Made by a program: the position numbers and the translations under genes. Shown here in pieces: positions 25,637-33,838 of a DNA stretch of 64,000 nucleotides. This DNA is from Cellulomonas sp. HZM. GTDB lineage: Bacteria; Actinomycetota; Actinomycetes; Actinomycetales; Cellulomonadaceae. Location of the stretch: contig NZ_JEOE01000001.1 of NCBI RefSeq assembly GCF_000708885.1, forward strand, positions 310,001-374,000, read 5' to 3'. How positions within the stretch are numbered: position 1 is the first letter of the stretch; each line of letters begins with the position of its first letter. The notes under the pieces were generated by a model. The model saw only the letters and a list, made by a program, of their open reading frames with translations. It did not search any database and was not told the DNA's origin.

Positions 25637-25642
25637 TAGCGT
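25637..25642 (+). promoter_or_regulatory. -10 box of leaderless promoter for the YbaK-type gene
   Basis: TAGCGT lies six bases before the ATG at 25649, immediately after the 23-bp repeat array. Confidence 0.5.
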
Positions 25643-25648
25643 GCGCGC

Positions 25649-26206
25649 ATGACGTCGCTGACCTGGGTCCCCGCGCTGTCCCGCCCCGAGCTGCTCGCGC
25701 CCGCCACGGCCGCGGCCCTCACACGCTGGATGGCCGACGAGCCGCGCGTGTCCACCGAGGTGCTCGTCGCGGAGATCGACCCGGCGATGTCCGACACCGC
25801 GGCGCTGACCGAGGCGTACGCGCTCGTGCCGTCGGCGTCGGCCAACTGCGTCCTGGTCTCGGGGCGACGCGAGGGCGTCGAGAAGATCGCCGCGGCCGTC
25901 GTCCGCGCGACCACCCGCGCCGACGTGAACTCGACCGTCAAGCGGCTGCTCGACGTGCGCAAGGCGTCCTTCCTGCCGATGGACCGCGCGACCGCCGACT
26001 CCGGCATGGAGTACGGCGGCATCACGCCCGTCGGGCTCCCGGAGGCGTACCGCGTGCTCGTCGACGCGCGCGTGGTGCGCGACGACGACGAGGCCGGGGC
26101 GGTCGTCGTGCTCGGCAGCGGGGTGCGGCGCTCGAAGATCTCGATGCCGGGCGCGCTGCTCGCGACGATGCCGGGGGTCGAGGTGGTGGAGGGGCTCGCG
26201 GTGTGA
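25649..26206 (+). CDS. YbaK/ProX-type aminoacyl-tRNA deacylase family protein
   Basis: 185 residues. The YbaK/EbsC domain covers about 35-180, with family motifs ANCVLVSGRREGVEKIAAAVV, DVRKASFLPMDRATADSGMEYGGITPVGLP and VVLGSGVRRSKISMPGALLA. The GGITPVG turn and the SGxxxxK segment build the editing pocket; Lys45-type residues of YbaK hydrolyse misacylated Cys- or Ala-tRNAPro. The substrate tRNA cannot be assigned from sequence alone. Its stop codon forms one arm of a hairpin shared with the convergent neighbour. Confidence 0.88.
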   Translation: MTSLTWVPALSRPELLAPATAAALTRWMADEPRVSTEVLVAEIDPAMSDTAALTEAYALVPSASANCVLVSGRREGVEKIAAAVVRATTRADVNSTVKRLLDVRKASFLPMDRATADSGMEYGGITPVGLPEAYRVLVDARVVRDDDEAGAVVVLGSGVRRSKISMPGALLATMPGVEVVEGLAV

Positions 26207-26220
26207 CGCGCGACGCGTCA
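26204..26220. terminator. Hairpin made from the two convergent stop codons
   Basis: TGACGCG-CGA-CGCGTCA. The left TGA is the stop of the plus-strand YbaK-type gene and the right TCA is the complement of the stop of the minus-strand gene. The 7-bp stem with a 3-nt loop occupies the whole space between them. A weak bidirectional terminator role is inferred. Confidence 0.6.
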
Positions 26221-26739
26221 CGCCAGTCGCGCGACGAGGGCGCGTGCTGCCTCGACGACGGCCGCATCGATGTCGGCGCGCTCACGCAGCAGCACGTCGT
26301 CCTCCCCGTGCTCCTCGGCGACGCCGCGCAGCACCTCGTCCCGCACCGCCAGCCGTCGCAGCTCCGCGAGCTCCGAGTCGTCGTCGGCCCCCCACGACGC
26401 ACCGACGAGCGCGACGAGCTCGCCCGGCGGGCGCGCACCCGAGCCCACCTCCCGGGCCAGCGGCAGCACGGCCACGCGCAGCGACGCCCGGACGGCCTCG
26501 GCCGAGCCCGGCTCCGGGACGCGGATGCCGGACGTCCGCACCACCTCTGCGACCAGCAGATCGACCTCGGACCATGACGCCGAGGCCGTGAGCCCAGCCA
26601 CCGCGGCGACGGCCGACGAGCGCTCGCCGGCGAGCACGCACGCGACCGCGGCGTCGACCAGGACGCGGCGCACGTCGCCGCGGACCTCGCTCAGGCACCA
26701 CGCGATGCACGCGTCCCGCAGGAGGTCGTCGGGGCTCAT
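26218..26739 (-). CDS. Hypothetical all-helical protein
   Basis: 173 residues, rich in Ala, Val, Leu, Glu and Asp, with no signal peptide, membrane helix or enzyme motif. It appears to consist of repeated short amphipathic helices (RRVLVDAAVACVLAGERSSAVAAVAGL, LAELRRLAVRDEVLRGVAEEHG). Its ATG overlaps the stop of the rRNA methyltransferase gene by four bases, so it is translated with it. I do not recognise the family. Last gene of the minus-strand run from 31789. Confidence 0.7.
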   Translation of the reverse strand: MSPDDLLRDACIAWCLSEVRGDVRRVLVDAAVACVLAGERSSAVAAVAGLTASASWSEVDLLVAEVVRTSGIRVPEPGSAEAVRASLRVAVLPLAREVGSGARPPGELVALVGASWGADDDSELAELRRLAVRDEVLRGVAEEHGEDDVLLRERADIDAAVVEAARALVARLA

Positions 26740-27587
26740 GGGCGTGCCACCGCACCGACGCGCGTCGCCCAGAACGCGACCGCGGCGGCCGCGGCGACGT
26801 TGAGCGAGTCGACCCCGCCGGCCATCGGGATCCGCACCACGCGGTCGCACGCCGCGATCGTCTGCGCCTTGAGCCCGTGCCCCTCGGCGCCGAGCACGAG
26901 CGCGAGGCGTTCGGGCGGGTCGGCGACGAGCTCGTCGAGCGTGATCGAGTCGTCCGACAGGGCGAGCGCCGCCGTGACGAACCCGGCCGCGCGCAGGTCG
27001 TCGATCCCCGACGGCCACGCCTCGATGCGCGTCCACGGCACCTGGAACACCGTGCCCATGGACACCCGGACCGAGCGCCGATAGAGCGGGTCGGCGCACC
27101 GGGGCGTGACGAGCACGGCGTCGACGCCGAGCGCCGCCGCGCTGCGGAACGCCGCGCCGACGTTGGTGTGGTCGACGACGTCCTCGAGCACCGCGACACG
27201 GCGGGCGCCCGCGAGGACGTCCGCGATGGGCGCCAGCAGCGGGCGGTGCATCGACGCGAGTGCTCCGCGGTGCACGTGGAAGCCGGTGATCGCCTCGAGC
27301 ACCGGCTCCTCGGCGACGTACACGGGAGCGTCCCAGTCGGCGTCGAGACCCTCGACCATGCGCTCGAGGTCCGGGACCCAGCGCGGCGCGAGCAGCACCG
27401 AGCGTGGCCGGTGACCGGCCGCGAGCGCACGGCCGAGGACCGTCGAGCTCTCCGCGATGTACAGGCCCTTGGCCGGCTCGTGCTTCGAGCGGAGCGCGAC
27501 GTCCGTCAGGGAGACGTAGTCGGCGAGCCGTTCGTCGGACGGGTCGGTGACGGGCTGCAGGTCCAGGCGGGGCACGCGGACGATCAT
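26736..27587 (-). CDS. SpoU/TrmH-family RNA 2'-O-methyltransferase
   Basis: 283 residues. An N-terminal substrate-binding region (about 10-110, LRSKHEPAKGLYIAESSTVLGRAL) precedes the SPOUT knot domain with motif 1 (DVVDHTNVGAAFRSAAALGVDAVL), motif 2 (LVLGAEGHGL) and motif 3 (IPMAGGVDSLNVAAAAAV). These motifs hold the catalytic Arg/Asn residues and the AdoMet-binding knot. The likely substrate is rRNA or tRNA ribose. The gene overlaps its neighbours by four bases on both sides (ATGA), so it is tightly coupled to the MFS gene before it and the hypothetical gene after it. Confidence 0.92.
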   Translation of the reverse strand: MIVRVPRLDLQPVTDPSDERLADYVSLTDVALRSKHEPAKGLYIAESSTVLGRALAAGHRPRSVLLAPRWVPDLERMVEGLDADWDAPVYVAEEPVLEAITGFHVHRGALASMHRPLLAPIADVLAGARRVAVLEDVVDHTNVGAAFRSAAALGVDAVLVTPRCADPLYRRSVRVSMGTVFQVPWTRIEAWPSGIDDLRAAGFVTAALALSDDSITLDELVADPPERLALVLGAEGHGLKAQTIAACDRVVRIPMAGGVDSLNVAAAAAVAFWATRVGAVARP

Positions 27588-28876
27588 CCCAGGACGCGCG
27601 CCCGCAGCAGGCGGCCGCCCAGCAGCGCGGCGACCGCACCGGCGACGGCCATCGCGGGCACCACGGCGAACGCCGTGTGCATGCCGACGGAGTCCGCGAG
27701 CGCCCCGAGGGCGAACGGCGCGACGCCCACGGCGATCCCGCCCGCGAGGGTCGCACGCGCCTGCGCGACGTCGTCGGCCCCGGGGACGGACACGAGCAGC
27801 AGCGTGATCGACAGCGGGTACTGCACGCCGTAGCCGAGCCCCGCGACGACGAGGCCGACGATCGCGACCCACGCGCTCGTCGCGGTCCAGAGCACGGCCC
27901 AGCCGACGATGGCGACCGCGAACCCGGCGACGAGGATCGCGGCGGGCGGCACGCGCAGCGTCATGGGCCCGACGAGGAACCGGATGAACGACATGCCGGC
28001 GACGAGGCCCGCCGTGGTGGCCGTCGCGATGCCCGCGCCCGCCCCGGTCTGGGCCTTGACCAGGTCGGCGGACCAGTACGTGGTGGTCATCTCGAGCGCG
28101 ATCGCGGCGACCACCGCGACGAGGAAGCAGATCGCGGCCCCGCTGCGCAGCGCCCCCCGCGCGCCCGGGGGGTCCTGGTGCCGGACGGCTGGGTCGACGA
28201 CAGCGACCGCGAGCGCCTCGACCGACCCGACGACGGGCTGCGGTCGCCCCGGCGCGAGCACGTCGGACCCGGCGGGTGGCGTCATCGCCCCGCCGTCCGG
28301 GTTGCGCGAGACGAGCCACGCGGCCGCCGCGGTGATGACGACGACGATCGCGACGGCCGGGCGCCATCCCCAGCCGACCGCGACGAACGCCCCCACCGCG
28401 AGCGGCCCGACGAGCCCGATGCTGGACCCGACGCCGTTCGCCTCGGTGACCGCGGCGGACGCGGCCGCTCCGTGGTGGATCGCGAGGCCCGGCTGCGCGG
28501 CGCTGATCGCCACGTTGCCGCCCACGGCCAGCACGAACAGCCCGGCCAGGCTCCACGCCAGGAAGGGAGCGGTGACCAGTCCGGTCGTGCCGACGACCAC
28601 GAGCGCGAACGCCGTGTAGAGCGCGCGTCGGCGGCCGGCGCGGCGCACCAGGGCGGGGCAGAACAGCGCGGTGACGATGCCGCCGAGCGCCATCGCCGTG
28701 CCGTGCAGGCCGGCCTGCGCGAGCGAGATGCCGAAGTCGTCGGCCAGCAGCGGCACGCTCGGGTTGAACGAGTACAGGACCCAGCCCCAGATAACGAAGC
28801 TGCCGTAGAAGGCATAGGTCAGGCGGTCGCGGCGGAACGTCACCGTACCGCCGGTTACCACCCGGTCGGGATCCAT
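27584..28876 (-). CDS. MFS transporter
   Basis: 430 residues with about 12 membrane helices: six in the first 200 residues, a hydrophilic loop (about 190-245), then six more. The ALVRRAGRRRALYTAF loop between helices 2 and 3 is the usual MFS motif A position, though degenerate. The substrate is unknown. A TAGGCT box six bases before the ATG suggests a leaderless start, and its TAG is also the stop codon of the upstream membrane-protein gene. It overlaps the SpoU-family gene by four bases. Confidence 0.82.
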   Translation of the reverse strand: MDPDRVVTGGTVTFRRDRLTYAFYGSFVIWGWVLYSFNPSVPLLADDFGISLAQAGLHGTAMALGGIVTALFCPALVRRAGRRRALYTAFALVVVGTTGLVTAPFLAWSLAGLFVLAVGGNVAISAAQPGLAIHHGAAASAAVTEANGVGSSIGLVGPLAVGAFVAVGWGWRPAVAIVVVITAAAAWLVSRNPDGGAMTPPAGSDVLAPGRPQPVVGSVEALAVAVVDPAVRHQDPPGARGALRSGAAICFLVAVVAAIALEMTTTYWSADLVKAQTGAGAGIATATTAGLVAGMSFIRFLVGPMTLRVPPAAILVAGFAVAIVGWAVLWTATSAWVAIVGLVVAGLGYGVQYPLSITLLLVSVPGADDVAQARATLAGGIAVGVAPFALGALADSVGMHTAFAVVPAMAVAGAVAALLGGRLLRARVLG

Positions 28877-28882
28877 GACCGC

Positions 28883-28888
28883 AGCCTA
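28883..28888 (-). promoter_or_regulatory. -10 box of leaderless promoter for the MFS gene
   Basis: TAGGCT on the minus strand is six bases before the ATG at 28876. Its TAG doubles as the stop codon of the gene at 28886-31789. Confidence 0.5.
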
Positions 28889-31789
28889 GGGACTCCCCCG
28901 CAGCGCCGTCACCAACGCGCCGAGCTGGAAGCGGTACTCCGCCGCCGCGGGGTACCCGCTGTGGGCCGCGACCTTGAGCAGGTAGGCCGTCCCGTCGACC
29001 TCCTGCGCAGGGTGGTCCAGCTCGGTCGCCGCGACGTCGTAGGAGTCGACGGGGAAGCCGATGAAGTCCGTGCGCCGCCACAGGCTGCGCCAGCGAACCG
29101 TCGGGCCACGACGCGAACGCGGGTCCGCGGGTGTCGTCAGCGAGTCGACGAGCGTCGTCCCCGTGGGAGCAGCGGCCGCGGGCGGGTCCGACCGCCACGG
29201 GTCGCTCGCCCACAGCCGCGCGGCCCTCGTCGGGCTCGTCCCCAGCACCGCCGGCCCGAACAGCTCGGGGAAGAACCTGCCGAAGTACGCGCGCAGCTGC
29301 GTCCCGTACGTCAGCAGCGCGACCCGCTCGTCGTGCGACCCGCGCGGCCCGTCCCACCGCGCGAGCAACGTCGCGACCGACACGACCCCGCCGAGGCTGT
29401 GCGCGCTGAGCACCACCCTGCGGTGCGCGAGGTCGCGGAGCTGCGGCGCGGTGAGCGACGCTGCCGGGCGGTCGTCGCCCAACCAGGCGTCGATCCGCGC
29501 CCGCAGCTCCGGCACGACGCGCTCGGCGTAGCACGGGGGCGCGAACGGGTGCGCGGCGCGCGGCAGGAAGCACATCAGGTCCCAGAGCAGGCCCCACGGG
29601 CGCGCGAGCGACGCGTTCGAGCCCGCCAGCACCACGCTCGCGACGACGAGCCCGCTCGCGATGACCACCGCGGTCGTCGACCACCGGACCCCGGCCGACC
29701 ACGGTCCCGCGAAGGGACCGCCCACGTCCGCGTCGGGTGCCGGCAGCACGAGCGTCGCCGCGAGCGCGACGAAGAACGTCCCGCCGACGATGCCGACCAC
29801 CCGCTCCGCGCGCTGCGCGAGAGCCGCGTGCCGCCTGCCGCGCTGCACGGCCGCCTCGACCCCGGTCCGGGGCGCGGACGGGTGCGGACCTGCGGGCGAG
29901 ACCGGCAGCGGCGTGCCGCGTAGCGCACCCATGCGTGCGAGGAGCCCGACGACGAGCAGGACGACGACGGCCACGACCGCGACACTCATCACCGCGAACT
30001 CGGTGTACCCCGGCGGCGTCACCAGGTGCGCGGGCGCGGCGACGGCCACCGTGACCGGGTCACGCAGCCGGTCGGCGTCGCCCACGGCCTGCAGGGCCGC
30101 CGTGACGTCGTCGGGCACCGTCGCGTTCTCGGGAGCCCCGGGCGCCTCGAGCCACGCGACGACGCCGAGCACGGCTGTCGCGCTGAGCACCATCGCCGTC
30201 CCGGCCGCCATCGAGAGCAGCACGAACGGCCCGCGCCCGCCCCACCCCTCCCGGTCGCGCGCGGCGTGCCGGGCGTTCGCGACGACGACCACGACGACGA
30301 GCACGAGCACGGCCGCAGCCGCGACGGCCCGGCTCGCGACCGCACCGCCTCCGTCGGGCCACATCAGCGCGAGCAGGCCGCCGACGATCGCGAGCACCAC
30401 GAGCGGCGCCCACACCGCCGCGCGCACCCGCGCCCGGGCACCGACCGCGACGACGCACAGCAGCACCATCACCGCGATGAGCAGGCTCGGCACCGCCGCC
30501 AGGCCGAGGAACGGCACGGCCGTCGGGTCCGCCGGCCGCAGCGGCGCGTCGCCCGAGGTCGCGACGTCGACCACGCACCAGACGAACAGCGCGAGCCCGA
30601 CGAGGAAGAGCGACGCGTCCACAGCGCGGGAGACGGTGGCATCGCTCGTGCGCACCTGCTGGCCGGACGTGCCGTGCGGCAACGGGTCGAGCCGCACCCT
30701 CGACACGCGGACGGCCACGGCGACGAGCAGCAGCGACCCGACGAGGACGATCACGGCCCAGGGCGCATGTCCCGGAGCCGACCACACGTCCGACCCGAGG
30801 CAGCCCCTCGCGCCGAAGCCGGTCGCACGCCAGCACCCGGGCTGGTCGCGGTACACGAAGTGCCACGCGAGCAGGACCGCGAGCAGCGCGAACGCGGCCG
30901 CGAGGTGCTGGTACCAGAGCACCGAGGAGCGCCGGGCGTGGGTCCAGAAGCCCGGGCGGGCGAGCATGGGCCACGGACGGTCGTCGGCCGCGGCGCCCGC
31001 ACCGTCCGCGGTCAGACCGAGCGCCTTCGTCGTCGACATCGCGCGCTCGTACCGCACGCGACCCGTCGAGCCCACGGCCGCGAGCGCGAGGACGGCGAAC
31101 GCAGCGAGCACCGCGAGGACGGCCGTCCGGGAGCCGCTCGACCACCGCGCCCACGCGTCGAGCTGGGACGGCAGCGCCGTGCAGGTCATGACGTACTGCA
31201 CGGACCCGGAGCCGGCGTCGAGCGTCTCACGTGGCCCGTAGCACTGCGCGCCGACGATCCCGAGCGTGATGGTCGCCGCCGATGCCGTCCACAGCAGCGT
31301 GAGCGTCAGCCCGAACAGCCGCACGAGACCCCCGGCGGCCGACGACCGGCGCCCCGGGCTCTCGTCGGCGTCACGCGCCCAGTACGCCACGTTGGCGAGG
31401 CCGAACGGGATGATCAGCACCCACAGCGCGCGGACGACGCCCGCGACGAGCCCGGACGCCCGCCCCAGCCCCGGAACGGTCGACAGCCTCGCCATCGCGC
31501 CCCACGAGTACGCCTCGCGGCGCACGCCCGGCGGCGGCGTGCGCGGGTCGCCCGGCGGTCGCTCCACCTCGGCCGCGTGCGCCGTCGCGGTCCAGAAGCT
31601 GCCGAGCCCGTCGCCGTCGACCTGCTCGACCTGCGTGGGGTCGAGGCCGAGCATCGCGGCCGGCGGAGTGTTCGCGACGCCGTGCACGCGCAGCTCGAGC
31701 ACGTCGACCTCGTCGACCCCCCGGCCGTGGCCGTGGTTCGCACGACCTCGCAGCAGCCTCATCGCTCCCCCAGCGCCGGTCCGGACCAT
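28886..31789 (-). CDS. Large membrane protein with split alpha/beta-hydrolase-like motifs
   Basis: 967 residues. The N-terminal part contains LELRVHGVANTPP (about 31-42), resembling the strand and HG oxyanion loop that open a lipase-like fold. About a dozen membrane helices follow (first near 115, last near 725). The soluble C-terminus (about 735-967) has a nucleophile-elbow-like VLSAHSLGGVVS (serine near 798) and a late AAHSGYP (His near 943). Together these look like one alpha/beta-hydrolase interrupted by a membrane domain. ATG 31789 is used; ATG 31762 is also possible. Neighbours (MFS, SpoU, ABC exporter) do not indicate a substrate. I know no characterised relative. Confidence 0.7.
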   Translation of the reverse strand: MVRTGAGGAMRLLRGRANHGHGRGVDEVDVLELRVHGVANTPPAAMLGLDPTQVEQVDGDGLGSFWTATAHAAEVERPPGDPRTPPPGVRREAYSWGAMARLSTVPGLGRASGLVAGVVRALWVLIIPFGLANVAYWARDADESPGRRSSAAGGLVRLFGLTLTLLWTASAATITLGIVGAQCYGPRETLDAGSGSVQYVMTCTALPSQLDAWARWSSGSRTAVLAVLAAFAVLALAAVGSTGRVRYERAMSTTKALGLTADGAGAAADDRPWPMLARPGFWTHARRSSVLWYQHLAAAFALLAVLLAWHFVYRDQPGCWRATGFGARGCLGSDVWSAPGHAPWAVIVLVGSLLLVAVAVRVSRVRLDPLPHGTSGQQVRTSDATVSRAVDASLFLVGLALFVWCVVDVATSGDAPLRPADPTAVPFLGLAAVPSLLIAVMVLLCVVAVGARARVRAAVWAPLVVLAIVGGLLALMWPDGGGAVASRAVAAAAVLVLVVVVVVANARHAARDREGWGGRGPFVLLSMAAGTAMVLSATAVLGVVAWLEAPGAPENATVPDDVTAALQAVGDADRLRDPVTVAVAAPAHLVTPPGYTEFAVMSVAVVAVVVLLVVGLLARMGALRGTPLPVSPAGPHPSAPRTGVEAAVQRGRRHAALAQRAERVVGIVGGTFFVALAATLVLPAPDADVGGPFAGPWSAGVRWSTTAVVIASGLVVASVVLAGSNASLARPWGLLWDLMCFLPRAAHPFAPPCYAERVVPELRARIDAWLGDDRPAASLTAPQLRDLAHRRVVLSAHSLGGVVSVATLLARWDGPRGSHDERVALLTYGTQLRAYFGRFFPELFGPAVLGTSPTRAARLWASDPWRSDPPAAAAPTGTTLVDSLTTPADPRSRRGPTVRWRSLWRRTDFIGFPVDSYDVAATELDHPAQEVDGTAYLLKVAAHSGYPAAAEYRFQLGALVTALRGSP

Positions 31790-31867
31790 GTCCCGGGTCC
31801 GACGCTAGCGGCGAGCGCGTGCGCCCGCTATGCCCCGGTATGACCGGGTCAACAGCAGGCGCTGCGA

Positions 31868-33838
31868 CTACTCCTGCGCGACCGGCGCGGCGAACTGGCT
31901 CTCGTACAGCCGGGCGTACGCCCCGCCCGCCTCGAGCAGCCGCTCGTGCGAGCCCTGCTCGACGATCGAGCCGTGCTCCATCACGAGGATCGTGTCGGCG
32001 TCCCGGATGGTCGACAGGCGGTGCGCGATGACGAACGACGTGCGCCCGTGGCGCAACGCGTTCATGGCCTGCTGCACCAGCACCTCGGTGCGGGTATCGA
32101 CCGACGACGTCGCCTCGTCGAGGATGAGGATCGTCGGGTCGGCGAGGAACGCGCGCGCGATCGTCAGCAGCTGCTTCTCGCCCGCGGAGACGTTCGCGCC
32201 CTCGTCGTCGATCACCGTGTCGTACCCGTCCGGCAGCGTGCGCACGAAGCGGTCCACGTGCGTGGCCTCGGCCGCCGCGACGATCTGCTCGTGCGTCGCG
32301 TCGTCCACGCCGTACGCGATGTTCTCCGCGATCGTGCCGCCGAAGAGCCAGGTGTCCTGCAGGACCATGCCCATCTCGGAGCGCAGCGCGTCGCGGGTCA
32401 GGTCGCGCACGTCGGTGCCGTCGAGCGTGATCCGCCCGCCGTCCACCTCGTAGAACCGCATGAGCAGGTTGACGAGCGTCGTCTTGCCCGCACCGGTCGG
32501 GCCGATGATCGCGATCGTCTGCCCCGGCTCCGCGACGAGCGACAGGTCCTCGATGAGCGGCTTGTCGGGCGAGTAGCTGAACGCGACGTGCTCGAACGCG
32601 ACGCGGCCCGCGACGTGCTCGTCGAGCGCCGCCGGACGCTCCGGGTCGGGGGTCTGCTCGGGCGCGTCGAGCAGCTCGAACACCCGCTCGGCCGACGCGA
32701 TGCCCGACTGCAGCAGGTTCGCCATGCTCGCGATCTGCGTGATCGGCTGCGTGAACTGGCGGCTGTACTGGATGAACGCCTGCACGTCGCCGAGCGTCAT
32801 CGTGCCGGACGCGACGCGCAGGCCACCGACGACCGCGACGATCACGTAGTTGAGGTTCGCGAGGAACCCGAGCGCAGGCTGGATCGTGCCCGAGATGAAC
32901 TGGGCCTTGAAGCTCGCGTCGTAGAGCTTCTCGTTGCGCTCCGCGAACGTCTGCGCGGCCTCCTGCTGCCGGCCGAAGACCGTGACGAGCGTGTGCCCGG
33001 TGAACATCTCCTCGATGTGCGCGTTGAGCTCGCCGGTCCCCGCCCACTGCCGCACGAACTGCGGTCGCGAGCGCTTGGCGATCATCGCCGCGACGAGCAT
33101 CGACAGCGGGACCGTGACGAGCGCGACGACCGCGAGCAGCGGCGAGATCCAGAACATCATCACGAGCACGCCGATCACCGTCAGGACGGCGGTGATGAGC
33201 TGGCTGAGGGTCTGCTGCAGCGTCTGCGCGACGTTGTCGATGTCGTTGGTGACGCGGCTCAGGAGCTCGCCGCGCGGCTGGCTGTCGACGTAGCTCAGCG
33301 GCAGCCGCCCGATCTTCGCCTCGACGTCGCCGCGCAGCCGACGGACCACGCGCTGCACGACGCCCGCGGTGATGCGACCCTGCGCCCAGCCGAACAGGAA
33401 CGACCCGACGTACACGAGCACGACGACCGCGAGCACGCCGCGCAGCGCGCCGAAGTCGATGCCCTGCCCGGGCACCAGCCCCGTCATCCCGGCGACCGTG
33501 CTCGCGAACGTGTCCTGGCCGGCCGCTCGCAGCGCCTCGACCACCTGGTCCTGGGTCATCCCGCTGAACTGCGGCCCGAGCCGCTTGCCGACGTACCCGT
33601 CGAAGATGAGGTTCGTCGCGCGCCCGAGGAGCTTGGGCCCGACGACCGCGAGGAAGACCGACGCGACCGACAGCACGAGGACGAGCACGATCTTGAACCG
33701 CTCGGGCCGCAGCTCGCGCAGGAACCGCACGCCCGAGGCCTTGAAGTTCGTCGACTTCTCCCCGGGCATGCCCATCGACATCATCGGGTTGCCGCCGCGC
33801 GGGGGCCGCCGCGTGGGAGCGTTCTGCTGCGCGCTCAT
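31868..33838 (-). CDS. ABC exporter subunit, canonical ATPase site (half of heterodimer)
   Basis: 656 residues: a Met/Pro-rich N-terminal extension (1-45), six membrane helices (about 48-345), then a nucleotide-binding domain with Walker A GPTGAGKTT (about 446), signature VSAGE in place of LSGGQ (about 546), and Walker B LILDEATSSVD with the catalytic Glu intact (about 568), then the H-loop IAHRLST. It overlaps the partner gene by four bases (ATGA). Pairs with one good and one degenerate site are typical of heterodimeric multidrug or lipid exporters such as TmrAB or BmrCD. It lies in the TetR-led operon. Confidence 0.92.
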   Translation of the reverse strand: MSAQQNAPTRRPPRGGNPMMSMGMPGEKSTNFKASGVRFLRELRPERFKIVLVLVLSVASVFLAVVGPKLLGRATNLIFDGYVGKRLGPQFSGMTQDQVVEALRAAGQDTFASTVAGMTGLVPGQGIDFGALRGVLAVVVLVYVGSFLFGWAQGRITAGVVQRVVRRLRGDVEAKIGRLPLSYVDSQPRGELLSRVTNDIDNVAQTLQQTLSQLITAVLTVIGVLVMMFWISPLLAVVALVTVPLSMLVAAMIAKRSRPQFVRQWAGTGELNAHIEEMFTGHTLVTVFGRQQEAAQTFAERNEKLYDASFKAQFISGTIQPALGFLANLNYVIVAVVGGLRVASGTMTLGDVQAFIQYSRQFTQPITQIASMANLLQSGIASAERVFELLDAPEQTPDPERPAALDEHVAGRVAFEHVAFSYSPDKPLIEDLSLVAEPGQTIAIIGPTGAGKTTLVNLLMRFYEVDGGRITLDGTDVRDLTRDALRSEMGMVLQDTWLFGGTIAENIAYGVDDATHEQIVAAAEATHVDRFVRTLPDGYDTVIDDEGANVSAGEKQLLTIARAFLADPTILILDEATSSVDTRTEVLVQQAMNALRHGRTSFVIAHRLSTIRDADTILVMEHGSIVEQGSHERLLEAGGAYARLYESQFAAPVAQE

